DNA of 11,458 bases from Deltaproteobacteria bacterium (GTDB taxonomy: Bacteria; Desulfobacterota; Desulfuromonadia; Desulfuromonadales; BM103), in contig JAFDBW010000288.1 in assembly GCA_019313105.1 (NCBI GenBank), forward strand, positions 1 to 11,458. Reading direction: 5' to 3'. This document shows, piece by piece, positions 1-6,611 of the stretch. Within the stretch, counting starts at the first letter, position 1. Every line of letters starts with the position of its first letter. The translations under genes were made by a program, and so were the position numbers. The notes under the pieces are model-generated. The model saw only the letters and a program-made list of their open reading frames with translations. It was not told the origin of the DNA and searched no databases.

Positions 1-187
1 AATCAGAGTCGAGCGGTTCCAGAATAAGCAGCGGCTTCCCTAGCTCGACGGACACTTCGGCGGCCCGCTGCAGGGCGAAATTCCAGCGGGTGCGCCGGCA
101 GGCAAGCATCCAGTAGAGAACATACTGCCCGTCCGGATTGAGCTTTTTGCTGTTGATGCGGCGTATGCGTTGGGCCGGAACATTCAC
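1..187 (-). CDS. Photolyase-like protein, N-terminal fragment (runs off the window)
   Basis: Reading the minus strand from a GTG at 185-187 gives 62 open residues to the window edge. The start is chosen because AAGGA (195-199) sits 7 bases upstream and an in-frame TAG lies just before it. The peptide contains NPDGQYVLYWMLACRRTRW, then a segment resembling NFALQRAAE and a hydrophobic strand KPLLILEPL. This resembles the first beta strand and helix of the FAD- and antenna-binding photolyase fold, as in deltaproteobacterial deoxyribodipyrimidine photolyases, which repair UV-induced pyrimidine dimers using light. The FAD-binding C-terminal domain lies outside the window, so neither the class nor activity can be judged. 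It is divergent from the M48 protease gene and has its own extended -10 promoter. The assignment rests on this short N-terminal match only. Confidence 0.6.
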   Translation of the reverse strand, partial: MNVPAQRIRRINSKKLNPDGQYVLYWMLACRRTRWNFALQRAAEVSVELGKPLLILEPLDSD

Positions 188-537
188 GGAGTCATCCTTG
201 GCTAGGGCTGCTGGCTTGCTAAACTATACCAGAATTAATGGTGTGGGAAACTTGCTTCGTCGTTCCTGGATAACCAAACCAAAACATGTAACTGTCAGGG
301 TGAGGGGACGGTCCACAGCATCCTCTCGCATCACGGACTACGCACCTCTATGGCCGAAAGCATCCGCCTTGGTATGAGCCGTTGTCTGCTTGGCGAGATG
401 GTGTGAGGCTCGAGAGGGCCTGCCCCATTGTTTTAGCCCTTCATCTTGAAGTCGTATTGCTGTTGCAGACCGCAAAAATCACAGAACATTTTTTGTCTTG
501 TTGTCCCACACGCCACTCGCCATGCGCCCCGTTTTTC
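188..537. other. Divergent intergenic region
   Basis: About 350 bases separate the photolyase-like and M48 protease genes. Both strands have short open frames here (for example 138-377 and 382-669 on plus), but they lack ribosome sites and their translations are Ser/Arg/Cys-rich without family resemblance. Apart from the two extended -10 elements at its ends, I see no repeat, RNA or operator. Confidence 0.5.
223..231 (-). promoter_or_regulatory. Extended -10 promoter of the photolyase-like gene
   Basis: On the minus strand the sequence reads TGGTATAGT, a TGn-extended -10 element (TATAGT at 223-228). Transcription would begin near 216, leaving a leader of about 29 bases that includes the AAGGA ribosome site before the GTG at 187. 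No good -35 hexamer is visible, which an extended -10 can tolerate. Confidence 0.4.
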
Positions 538-546
538 TGCTATGAT
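538..546 (+). promoter_or_regulatory. Extended -10 promoter at the M48 protease start
   Basis: TGCTATGAT is a TGn-extended -10 element with TATGAT at 541-546. The usual 6-7 base distance puts the first transcribed base at about 553-554, which is the A of the best ATG of the protease gene. There is no convincing -35 hexamer. If correct, the mRNA is leaderless. Confidence 0.35.
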
Positions 547-553
547 GCGCGCC

Positions 554-1798
554 ATGAAATGGCTGATTCTCCTATCATACCTGATTGTCATAACGTTCCG
601 CTTGTGGCTGCGGCGCTTGAATCTCAATCACCTCGCACAGCACGGCCACCAAGTCCCACGGGCCTTTGAAGGGTTCGTTGACCAGGATCTCTTGAGCAAA
701 ACCACTGATTACACTCTGGCCAACAGCCGTATCGGCTTAATCGAGTCCATCCTTTCCGACGCAGTCCTGGTGATCTTCCTGTTCGGCGGCCTGCTCAGTT
801 GGTATGACGGCTGGATCAGCACTCTGACTGATTCCTTCATTGGCCACGGGGTGCTTTTCGTCCTTGGCTTGACCATTGCCCAGACGTTTCTGGATATCCC
901 TTTCAGCCTCTATCGCACGTTCGTGCTCGAAGAAAGATTCCAGTTCAATACCTCGACGCCAAAAATCTGGTTCACCGATCTGATGAAATCCCTGTTCATC
1001 GGCACCGCACTGCTGGCCCTGGTGATGACCGGAGTGCTGTCGCTGGTGCAGGCCAGCCCCGACTTCTGGTGGCTCTGGGTCTGGGTCTTTCTGGCCCTGA
1101 TCACGCTGCTTCTGATGTACCTGTCACCGGTTCTGATCGAGCCGTTGTTCTTCAAGTTCCAACCGTTGCAGAACGAAGCCCTGGCTGAACGGGTCAAGCG
1201 CGTGATGGGCCAGGCCGGCCTGCAAATCGAGCGGGTGCAACAGGTTGATGCCTCACGGCGCAGCAAACACTCCAATGCCTATTTTACCGGGATCGGCAGG
1301 GTCAAACGGATTGTCCTTTTTGATACCCTGCTGGAACAGATGGATGATGATGAAATCATCGGCGTACTGGCTCACGAGGCCGGCCACTGGAAGCTTGGCC
1401 ATATCTGGAAGCGTCTATTGGCAATGGAGCTGGTCTCCCTCGCCGGCTGCTGGCTGGCGTGGTACATCCTGGGCCGGGGCGGCCTGCCGGGCTGGTTCGG
1501 GCTTGACCACCTCAGTTTCGTCGGCCAGCTTGTACTGCTGGGGTTCCTGGCCAGCCTGGCCGGTTTCCCTTTGACGCCCTTGTCGAGCTGGTTGTCCCGC
1601 CGCCATGAGTGGCAGGCCGACCGTTTTGCCGTCGATCTGACCGGCGAGTCGCGACCTCTCTCTAACGCGCTGGTCAAGTTGTCCCGTGAGAATTTGAGCA
1701 ACCTGCATCCGCACCCCCACTATGCCTGGTTTTACTATTCGCATCCCCCGGTCACGACGAGAATTGCCAGGCTGGCCGGGAGGGTGTCCACGTCATGA
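554..1798 (+). CDS. M48 family (Ste24 / CAAX prenyl protease-type) membrane metalloprotease
   Basis: A 414-residue multi-spanning zinc metalloprotease of the Ste24 type. The catalytic zinc motif HEAGH is at residues 274-278, in the context VLAHEAGHWKLGH. The third ligand is Glu352 in RRHEWQADRFAVD, with the expected downstream Asp356. The M48 N-terminal region precedes these, with the familiar NSRIGLIESI and SKHSNAYFTGIG-type segments, and hydrophobic helices lie near residues 1-15, 65-85, 95-115, 140-160 and 170-190. In bacteria such enzymes are thought to take part in membrane protein quality control; a prenylated substrate is not implied. The open frame extends back to 446, but the extra residues are Cys-rich and unlike the family. 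ATG at 554 (MKWLIL) gives a normal first helix; 542 and 545 are alternatives. No Shine-Dalgarno is visible before any of them. The stop overlaps the next gene's ATG (ATGA), so the two are cotranscribed. Confidence 0.88.
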   Translation: MKWLILLSYLIVITFRLWLRRLNLNHLAQHGHQVPRAFEGFVDQDLLSKTTDYTLANSRIGLIESILSDAVLVIFLFGGLLSWYDGWISTLTDSFIGHGVLFVLGLTIAQTFLDIPFSLYRTFVLEERFQFNTSTPKIWFTDLMKSLFIGTALLALVMTGVLSLVQASPDFWWLWVWVFLALITLLLMYLSPVLIEPLFFKFQPLQNEALAERVKRVMGQAGLQIERVQQVDASRRSKHSNAYFTGIGRVKRIVLFDTLLEQMDDDEIIGVLAHEAGHWKLGHIWKRLLAMELVSLAGCWLAWYILGRGGLPGWFGLDHLSFVGQLVLLGFLASLAGFPLTPLSSWLSRRHEWQADRFAVDLTGESRPLSNALVKLSRENLSNLHPHPHYAWFYYSHPPVTTRIARLAGRVSTS

Positions 1799-2949
1799 AT
1801 TCCTTGACGATCATCCTTATCTCGACGGTTTTGACTATTTCGGCCCTTTACGTACCGCAGCCGTTGCTGCCGGTCCTTGCTGAACAGTTTTCGGTCAGCC
1901 GGGAAATGGCTGCCCTGCTGACCACGATCGTTTTTATCCCTTTAAGCCTCGCCCCGCTGGTTTACGGTTATCTGCTCGAAGCGGTCCCGGCCAAGCGCAT
2001 CCTGCGGATCGCCATGTTGTTGCTGGGGCTCTCTTCTTTGTCCCTCGCTTTTATTGACAACTACAGCTGGATGCTCGGCGGGAGGCTTTTCCAAGGCTTG
2101 TTGATCCCTGCACTCTTGACGGCACTCATGACCTACACTTCGCAGAGTGCTGCGCAAGGAGATATGCAACGGGCGATGGCCTGGTATATCGGTGCCACCA
2201 TTGTCGGGGGATTCGCTGGCCGGGCCCTGTCCGGGATGATTGCCAGCCTGTTCCATTGGCGCGGCAGCTTTCTGGTTCTCGGAGTCAGTATCCTGGTCGC
2301 CTGGGTCTGGCTGGCAAGGCTCCCAGATACTGGCGCTATGCGCATGCAGCGTCCGCGCCTCGGGCTGATCCGTGAGATTTTGGCCAAACCGGTTTTCCGT
2401 CGATGCTACCTGATGATCTTCTGTTTTTTCCTGGCATTCGCCGCGATTATGAACTTCCTGCCGTTCCGCCTCACCGAGTTGACTGCGGAGGCTGATGAAC
2501 TGCGGATTGGGCTGGCTTATTCCGGCTACATGATGGGGCTGCTTGCCTCGCTGAATGCCGTGACCCTGCAGCGATGGTGTGGTGGTGTTGAACGGACCAT
2601 GGTCATAGCTCTGGTCCTTTACCTGCTGGCCCTGGCCCTGCTCGGTGTGCCTTCCGTTGCCTTGCTGTTGGCAACCATGTTTCTCTTCTGTGGCACCATG
2701 TTCCTGACCCATGCCACCGCAACCGGGCTTTTGAACCGACTGGCCGACGAACATAAGGGAATGGTCAACGGTCTCTATGTGGCTTTTTATTATGGCGGGG
2801 GGGCGATCGGATCATTCCTGCCTGGTTATGTCTACCGGGGGTTTGGCTGGGTTGGCTTCATCTCGGTTCTGCTTGCTGTTGTGGCGCTTGCCCTGTTGCT
2901 GGCGGTCAGTCTGGCCCGTACGAGTCACGCTGAAACCACAAACCTCTGA
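1795..2949 (+). CDS. MFS transporter (YnfM / arabinose-efflux-like)
   Basis: A 384-residue, strongly hydrophobic protein with about twelve membrane segments, the usual size of a 12-helix major facilitator. It starts with a helix rich in Ile, Leu and Thr, followed by the YVPQPLLPVLAEQF segment. This and the MAALLTTIVFIPLSLAPLVYG stretch resemble the YnfM group of predicted drug or sugar efflux permeases. The loop after helix 2 (EAVPAKRILRI) matches the MFS cytoplasmic 2-3 loop. A longer cytoplasmic loop near residues 175-200 (RMQRPRLGLIREIL) separates the two six-helix halves. The substrate cannot be told from sequence. The ATG lies inside the last codons of the M48 protease gene (ATGA overlap), so translation is probably coupled. 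A functional link to that protease is possible but not shown. A 270-residue frame on the opposite strand (1942-2754) is a Gln-rich shadow. Confidence 0.85.
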   Translation: MNSLTIILISTVLTISALYVPQPLLPVLAEQFSVSREMAALLTTIVFIPLSLAPLVYGYLLEAVPAKRILRIAMLLLGLSSLSLAFIDNYSWMLGGRLFQGLLIPALLTALMTYTSQSAAQGDMQRAMAWYIGATIVGGFAGRALSGMIASLFHWRGSFLVLGVSILVAWVWLARLPDTGAMRMQRPRLGLIREILAKPVFRRCYLMIFCFFLAFAAIMNFLPFRLTELTAEADELRIGLAYSGYMMGLLASLNAVTLQRWCGGVERTMVIALVLYLLALALLGVPSVALLLATMFLFCGTMFLTHATATGLLNRLADEHKGMVNGLYVAFYYGGGAIGSFLPGYVYRGFGWVGFISVLLAVVALALLLAVSLARTSHAETTNL

Positions 2950-2974
2950 TTTGTTACAAATCCCGTTGTTTAGG

Positions 2975-3003
2975 TTGACAGAAGAGAGAGCCGTGGGTAT
3001 CTT
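2975..3003 (+). promoter_or_regulatory. Sigma-70 type promoter for the FKBP gene pair
   Basis: TTGACA (2975-2980), a 17-base spacer and TATCTT (2998-3003) make a good vegetative promoter. The start would be near 3010, leaving a leader of about 37 bases before the FKBP lipoprotein ATG. It separates this pair from the upstream MFS gene. Confidence 0.6.
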
Positions 3004-3046
3004 TGGTGATTCATTCTATTATTAGCGTCTACTGAAAGGATTACCC

Positions 3047-3763
3047 ATGTACCTCAGATTATTTGCCGTCATGATCATGCTGACATATCTTGCCGGATGC
3101 GCCCCGGAAGAGGCCAGCTCCGCTTCCGAATTAAAACTCGATACTTCGAAAAACCGGATCAGTTACACGATTGGTGTGAATATCGGTCAAGACTTCAAAT
3201 CACAGAATATGGATGTCGATCCTGATCTTCTGCTGATGGGGCTTAAAGACACACTGTCAGGCAAGGAGCTGCAACTCACTGAAGAGGAAATGGTTCAGGA
3301 AATCCAGAACTTCCAGCAGGAAATGCAGGTCAAAATGGCTGCTGAAATGGAAGCAAAGGCCGCCGAGAACAAGGCTGCCGGAGAGGCTTTCCTGGCCGAG
3401 AACGCCAAGCAGGAAGGTGTCGTTGTGACCGAGAGCGGTCTGCAGTATAAAATCATCGAGCCGGGTCAGGGCGATTCGCCGGGGCCGGCAGACGTTGCGA
3501 CGGTCCACTATCGCGGGACACTGATCGACGGGACCCAGTTCGACAGCTCCTACGATCGTGGTCAGCCGGCGAGCTTCCCGGTGGGCGGCGTTATCCCAGG
3601 ATGGTCCGAAGCCCTGCAGCTGATGAAGCCTGGCGCGAAATGGCAACTGTCTATCCCTGCCGAATTGGCGTATGGCGAACGTGGCGCTGGACAGGACATC
3701 GGCCCCAATTCTACGCTGTTGTTTGATGTCGAACTGATCAGCGTGGAACAGGGAGCAAACTGA
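3047..3763 (+). CDS. FKBP-type peptidyl-prolyl isomerase lipoprotein (Mip / FkpA-like)
   Basis: A 238-residue exported prolyl isomerase. Residues 1-18 form a lipoprotein signal ending in lipobox LAGC with Cys18 as the lipidated residue. The next residue is Ala, not Asp, so outer-membrane sorting is expected under the +2 rule known from enterics. Residues about 35-120 match the FKBP_N dimerisation domain: ISYTIGVNIGQDF, then a long Glu/Ala/Lys-rich helix. Residues about 125-235 are the FKBP catalytic domain, with VHYRGTLIDGTQFDSS, GGVIPGWSEALQLM and the YGERGAG flap. The hydrophobic pocket residues Tyr, Phe, Asp and Trp are present. AAAGGA precedes the ATG by about 7 bases. Mip/FkpA proteins act as periplasmic chaperones and isomerases for envelope proteins. 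Its stop overlaps the next gene's ATG by one base (TGATG), giving a two-gene FKBP operon. Confidence 0.92.
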   Translation: MYLRLFAVMIMLTYLAGCAPEEASSASELKLDTSKNRISYTIGVNIGQDFKSQNMDVDPDLLLMGLKDTLSGKELQLTEEEMVQEIQNFQQEMQVKMAAEMEAKAAENKAAGEAFLAENAKQEGVVVTESGLQYKIIEPGQGDSPGPADVATVHYRGTLIDGTQFDSSYDRGQPASFPVGGVIPGWSEALQLMKPGAKWQLSIPAELAYGERGAGQDIGPNSTLLFDVELISVEQGAN

Positions 3764-4206
3764 TGAGTGATCAGAAGGACCGCACCGTTGTCGACGGTGA
3801 CCAGGTGCGTGTTAATTACATCGGTCGCTTTGCTGACGGTTCGGTCTTCGACTCTTCGGAAGGTCATGAACCCCTGGAATTCACTGTTGGTGTTGGGCAG
3901 GTGATCGCCGGTTTTGACCAGGCGGTTATCGGGCTGAGGCAGGGCGAGAGCCGCAAGGTCGTGGTATCTCATGAAGATGGCTACGGTGCCCATCTCCCGG
4001 AAATGGTTGCCGAGGTTGAAAGACACCTGATCCCGGACCATGACAAGCTGGTCCTCGGCAGCATGCTGGAGGTCAGCCTTGAGGATGGCCAGTCTCTGGA
4101 GGTGCAGGTGGTAGAGATCTCCGATGATTCGGTGGTCCTTGATGGCAACCACCCACTGGCTGGCAAGGAATTGCACTTCGAAATAGCGCTGCTCGAGTTT
4201 GCTTGA
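3763..4206 (+). CDS. slyD: SlyD-type FKBP peptidyl-prolyl isomerase / chaperone
   Basis: A 147-residue cytoplasmic prolyl isomerase of the SlyD group. The FKBP half has VRVNYIGRFADGSVFDSSEG and the QVIAGFDQAVIGL core. From about residue 68 an inserted 'flap' chaperone domain follows, and the chain then returns to the FKBP fold with DGNHPLAGKELHFEI, a SlyD hallmark. There is no signal peptide. The protein ends soon after the fold and lacks the His-rich metal-binding tail of E. coli SlyD, so a role in nickel delivery is less likely than folding assistance. It is translationally coupled to the FKBP lipoprotein gene (TGATG overlap) with a GGGAG ribosome site about 8 bases upstream. The operon ends at the terminator just downstream. 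Pairing an exported and a cytosolic FKBP in one operon suggests matched folding activity in both compartments; that is inference. Confidence 0.9.
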   Translation: MSDQKDRTVVDGDQVRVNYIGRFADGSVFDSSEGHEPLEFTVGVGQVIAGFDQAVIGLRQGESRKVVVSHEDGYGAHLPEMVAEVERHLIPDHDKLVLGSMLEVSLEDGQSLEVQVVEISDDSVVLDGNHPLAGKELHFEIALLEFA

Positions 4207-4223
4207 GCGGATCGTTAAATGAC

Positions 4224-4254
4224 AAAGGCCGCCTTCAGAGGCGGCCTTTTTTTG
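4224..4254 (+). terminator. Rho-independent terminator of the FKBP operon
   Basis: A perfect 10-bp stem (4224-4233 with 4240-4249) has a 6-base loop and GC-rich core GGCCGCC/GGCGGCC. It runs into seven Ts (4247-4253). It starts 18 bases after the slyD stop. Confidence 0.93.
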
Positions 4255-4439
4255 TTACTTTTGACGCTTGGCGCAGTCTTTTCGTCATTCTTTATTAAAC
4301 GGGAAAGCTTTGCAAGTGACTGTTTTTATTGTTAAGTTTTAGGGCATCTTAACCTCTTGCATTAGAGCCAGCCAGGTCGGCACGAACCGTGCAAAACGCT
4401 TTTGACGATATGGAATATCTTGCGGGGGGAGTGATCTGT
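4255..4439 (+). promoter_or_regulatory. Upstream region of the receiver-PilZ gene
   Basis: The leader holds an inverted repeat GTTAAG / CTTAAC (4331-4336, 4348-4353; 11-base gap) and a small hairpin GCACG-AAC-CGTGC (4380-4392). No strong -35/-10 pair or sigma-54 site stands out. I looked for a c-di-GMP (GEMM) riboswitch because of the downstream PilZ domain, but its conserved core is absent. Confidence 0.25.
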
Positions 4440-5153
4440 ATGCCAACGAAAAAAATTGTCCTTTCACATGATGCGACCTTGCTGGCAATTCTCAAAAATT
4501 CCTATTTCCAGAGGGAATGCTTTGAAATGGTCCTGGTCAAGGATGGTCAGACAGGTTTCCAGGCTGTCGAGGCCGAGGCCCCGACGCTGGCAATTTTCGA
4601 TATTGCTCTACTGGGAGAGCAGGCCCTTGAGTGTTGCCGTTCAATCAAGAATGATCCTTTCCTGACCAAAACTCCGGTGCTTCTGATCCTGCCGGAAAAC
4701 GTTGATGAAGATATGGCTGATGTCTGCTGGAATGCCGGTACCGATGCTGTAGTTCACCGCCCCCTGGAGGCGAAACGATTCCTCGACGCGGCTTTTGGAC
4801 TGATCGGAATCTCCTGCCGGCTGGCTATGCGTTTCCCGGTCAGTTTCAAGCTCAAGTTTCTCGACAACAAACATAAACAGCATGTCGGCATCTGCACGAA
4901 TATCAATGTCGAGGGGATGTACCTCGCAACCGAGGCGCTCTTCCCGGTCGACACAAAGTTGTCAATTGAGTTTACACTACCCGGTTTCCAGAGCCCGATC
5001 TCAGTCACTGTCCGGGTTGCCTGGGTGAATCACCCGGAATGGCTGAAAAAGAACACTCTGCCATGCGGCATGGGGCTGGAATTCATCAATAGCAGTTCAG
5101 CGTTTAAAAAGATCCTGCAGGGATATGTAAATGATTTGGCAAGCCAGGAGTGA
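4440..5153 (+). CDS. Receiver-PilZ protein with a degenerate receiver domain
   Basis: A 237-residue, two-domain signalling protein. Residues 4-120 fold like a CheY receiver. Asp54 (IFDIALLG) occupies the phospho-acceptor place, but only one acidic-pocket Asp remains (Asp11, in VLSHDA). The switch Thr/Ser is Leu84 (LLILPE) and the invariant Lys is Arg107 (VVHRPLE). Residues about 125-230 match a PilZ domain: RLAMR at 127-131 supplies the RxxxR c-di-GMP motif, and NINVEG at 154-159 stands for (D/N)xSxxG with Asn replacing Ser. Receiver-PilZ proteins are common in deltaproteobacteria, where they link c-di-GMP to motility or surface behaviour. The ATG at 4440 is preferred over an upstream in-frame GTG at 4389 because GGGGGGAG lies about 8 bases before it and the receiver begins there. 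The gene ends 7 bases from the convergent channel gene. Confidence 0.85.
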   Translation: MPTKKIVLSHDATLLAILKNSYFQRECFEMVLVKDGQTGFQAVEAEAPTLAIFDIALLGEQALECCRSIKNDPFLTKTPVLLILPENVDEDMADVCWNAGTDAVVHRPLEAKRFLDAAFGLIGISCRLAMRFPVSFKLKFLDNKHKQHVGICTNINVEGMYLATEALFPVDTKLSIEFTLPGFQSPISVTVRVAWVNHPEWLKKNTLPCGMGLEFINSSSAFKKILQGYVNDLASQE

Positions 5154-5160
5154 CATTAAC

Positions 5161-6039
5161 CTAAACTTCTGGTCCCGTGTTCAAATTGGCACCGCAATAT
5201 TTACAGAATATGGCATCGTAGCTATGTTTTTCGCCACCGCAATCGGGGCACGCCTGGGTTGATACCTTCCCTCTGATCGGTGAGACCAGTTCCGCAGTGA
5301 CTATTCCGGTCGGCACCGCAATCACTCCATATCCCATCACCATGATGACGCTGGCCACGGCTCGACCCAGTGGTGATTGTGGCGAGATGTCCCCGTAGCC
5401 CACGGTCGTCAGAGTCGTGATGGCCCAGTAGCATGAAACTCCGATCGATGTGAAGCCGCTTTCATCCCCCTCAATTAGATAAAGCAGTGAACCGAAAATC
5501 AGCACCATGCTCATAACCGCAAAGAGGAAGACCGATATCTTGCGTGCGCTGGCCCGCATCGCTTTCAGCAGTGTCTCCGCCTCATTGAGGTATTGTGCCA
5601 GTTTCAGGACCCTGAAAATTCTCAGGAGACGCAGAACCCTGATGACCATCAGGTACTGGGAGCCGGGGAGCAGCAGGCTGAGGTAGGTTGGCAGGATGGC
5701 GACAAGATCGACCAGGCCGTAGAAGCTAAGAATGTAGCGGACCGGGTTGCCAAGGGAGATGATCCTGGCAAGATATTCTGCGGTAAACAGAAGGGTGAAA
5801 AACCACTCGATGATGTAGAGTGCTTTGCCGTGCTCGGCACGAACCTCGGCGACACTGTCGAACATCACCGCGATGATGCTCAGGATGATGGCAATGATCA
5901 GGGCAATGTCGAAGAGCTTACCTGTCGGAGTGTCTGCTTCGAAGATGATTTCGTGCAGTTTGATTCGCCAGCCGGCCGGGTTCTTTTCACCCCTGGTTTG
6001 AGGCCTTGGGAATCTGTCGGGACGGGATGTTTCGCTCAT
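5161..6039 (-). CDS. Voltage-gated-type potassium channel with C-terminal zinc ribbon
   Basis: A 292-residue inner-membrane channel. Six helices can be read: S1 about 42-60, S2 about 73-93, S3 about 101-120, S4 about 129-147, S5 about 167-189 and S6 about 225-250. S4 carries Arg134, Arg137, Arg140, Arg143 and Lys146 at every third place, the voltage-sensor pattern. The pore loop has TTVGYGD at 211-217, the potassium selectivity filter. After S6 a short tail (264-282) holds CPDCGG...CKYCG, a four-Cys zinc ribbon, instead of an RCK or cyclic-nucleotide domain. The start at 6039 (MSETSRP) is chosen because AGAGG lies 8 bases upstream; the frame runs open to 6207, but that extra part crosses the likely promoter and terminator. 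The role is probably K+ conductance and membrane-potential control. It is convergent with the receiver-PilZ gene. Confidence 0.9.
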   Translation of the reverse strand: MSETSRPDRFPRPQTRGEKNPAGWRIKLHEIIFEADTPTGKLFDIALIIAIILSIIAVMFDSVAEVRAEHGKALYIIEWFFTLLFTAEYLARIISLGNPVRYILSFYGLVDLVAILPTYLSLLLPGSQYLMVIRVLRLLRIFRVLKLAQYLNEAETLLKAMRASARKISVFLFAVMSMVLIFGSLLYLIEGDESGFTSIGVSCYWAITTLTTVGYGDISPQSPLGRAVASVIMVMGYGVIAVPTGIVTAELVSPIRGKVSTQACPDCGGEKHSYDAIFCKYCGANLNTGPEV

Positions 6040-6075
6040 TATGCCGCCTCTGCAAAGGTGGTGGTGTGTCCAGGC

Positions 6076-6104
6076 ATTCTGCCAGTTGCTGAAATAACGG
6101 TCAA
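6076..6104 (-). promoter_or_regulatory. Promoter of the potassium channel gene
   Basis: On the minus strand TTGACC (6099-6104), a 17-base spacer and CAGAAT (6076-6081) form a plausible sigma-70 promoter. It lies about 30 bases upstream of the channel start and after the desulfoferrodoxin terminator, which supports the shorter channel start. Confidence 0.45.
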
Positions 6105-6170
6105 CCTGCGAACTGCTTGAGCGGTTTTCCAGAAGCGGTTGCGTTTGTGCCGGGCTTCCTTGGGAAATAA

Positions 6171-6196
6171 GAAAGGCCTTCATTCGAAGGCCTTTC
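6171..6196 (-). terminator. Terminator after desulfoferrodoxin
   Basis: A perfect 11-bp stem (GAAAGGCCTTC with GAAGGCCTTTC) has a 4-base loop and lies 18 bases past the desulfoferrodoxin stop. On the minus strand the following bases are T-rich (TTATTT) but interrupted, so termination may be partial. Confidence 0.7.
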
Positions 6197-6213
6197 TCTC
6201 TTAACATGCCTGG

Positions 6214-6594
6214 TCAGCTTTTTGCTGTCCAGTGGCCGTGCAGGTTGCAGTACTCGCGAGCCGTTACTTTCTGGGCGATAAGCGGGAAGGTCGCCTGCGG
6301 AGTACTGCCCGGCTGCAGGTTCTGGCGATAAACCTTGCCGTCGGCGATCAGTTCAATCCACTCGATGTAATGTTCATCGGCCATTGGGTGTGCGACACTG
6401 CCAACCTTTACGGTAATGCTGTCGGCGCCGATCTCGATCACCGGTACATGCTTTTCCTGGGCGGCATCGACGGTGTTCTCAGTCTGAAGGACCATCTTTT
6501 GATTGCAGCAGGTCAGTGCGCCAGGCCCGCCGTGCAGCATTTCAACTATATTTCCGCAGAGTTCACACTTGTAGACTTCATTTAGCTGGGGCAT
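6214..6594 (-). CDS. dfx: Desulfoferrodoxin (superoxide reductase, two-iron class)
   Basis: A 126-residue cytoplasmic non-haem iron protein that reduces superoxide to hydrogen peroxide without making oxygen, suited to anaerobes. The N-terminal desulforedoxin domain has Center I ligands Cys10, Cys13, Cys29 and Cys30. The catalytic Center II ligands are all present: His49, His69, His75, Cys116 and His119, with the conserved Glu47-Lys48 pair before His49. Spacing and numbering match the classical two-iron desulfoferrodoxins exactly. It starts 17 bases after the rubrerythrin stop, with AAGGAGAAA upstream of the ATG, so the two form an operon. That order is biochemically sensible because rubrerythrin can remove the peroxide produced. 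The terminator lies just downstream. Confidence 0.96.
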   Translation of the reverse strand: MPQLNEVYKCELCGNIVEMLHGGPGALTCCNQKMVLQTENTVDAAQEKHVPVIEIGADSITVKVGSVAHPMADEHYIEWIELIADGKVYRQNLQPGSTPQATFPLIAQKVTAREYCNLHGHWTAKS

Positions 6595-6611
6595 TGTTTT
6601 TCTCCTTGTCG

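Noticed and set aside
138..669. Plus-strand frames 138-377 and 382-669
   Set aside because: No ribosome sites, no family features, and they overlap the photolyase-like and M48 protease starts.
1942..2754. 270-residue minus-strand frame
   Set aside because: Antisense shadow of the MFS gene; Gln, Gly and His-rich, no family resemblance and no ribosome site.
2948..2962. GATTTG-TTA-CAAATC hairpin after the MFS gene
   Set aside because: Only 6 A/T-rich base pairs and no T tract, too weak to call a terminator.
3562..4176. 204-residue minus-strand frame
   Set aside because: Lies antisense to the two well-supported FKBP genes.
4255..4439. c-di-GMP (GEMM) riboswitch before the PilZ gene
   Set aside because: The conserved GGCAAA and GACGCAAAG core is not present.
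5593..6120. 175-residue plus-strand frame
   Set aside because: Antisense to the potassium channel gene; acidic low-complexity translation typical of a shadow frame.
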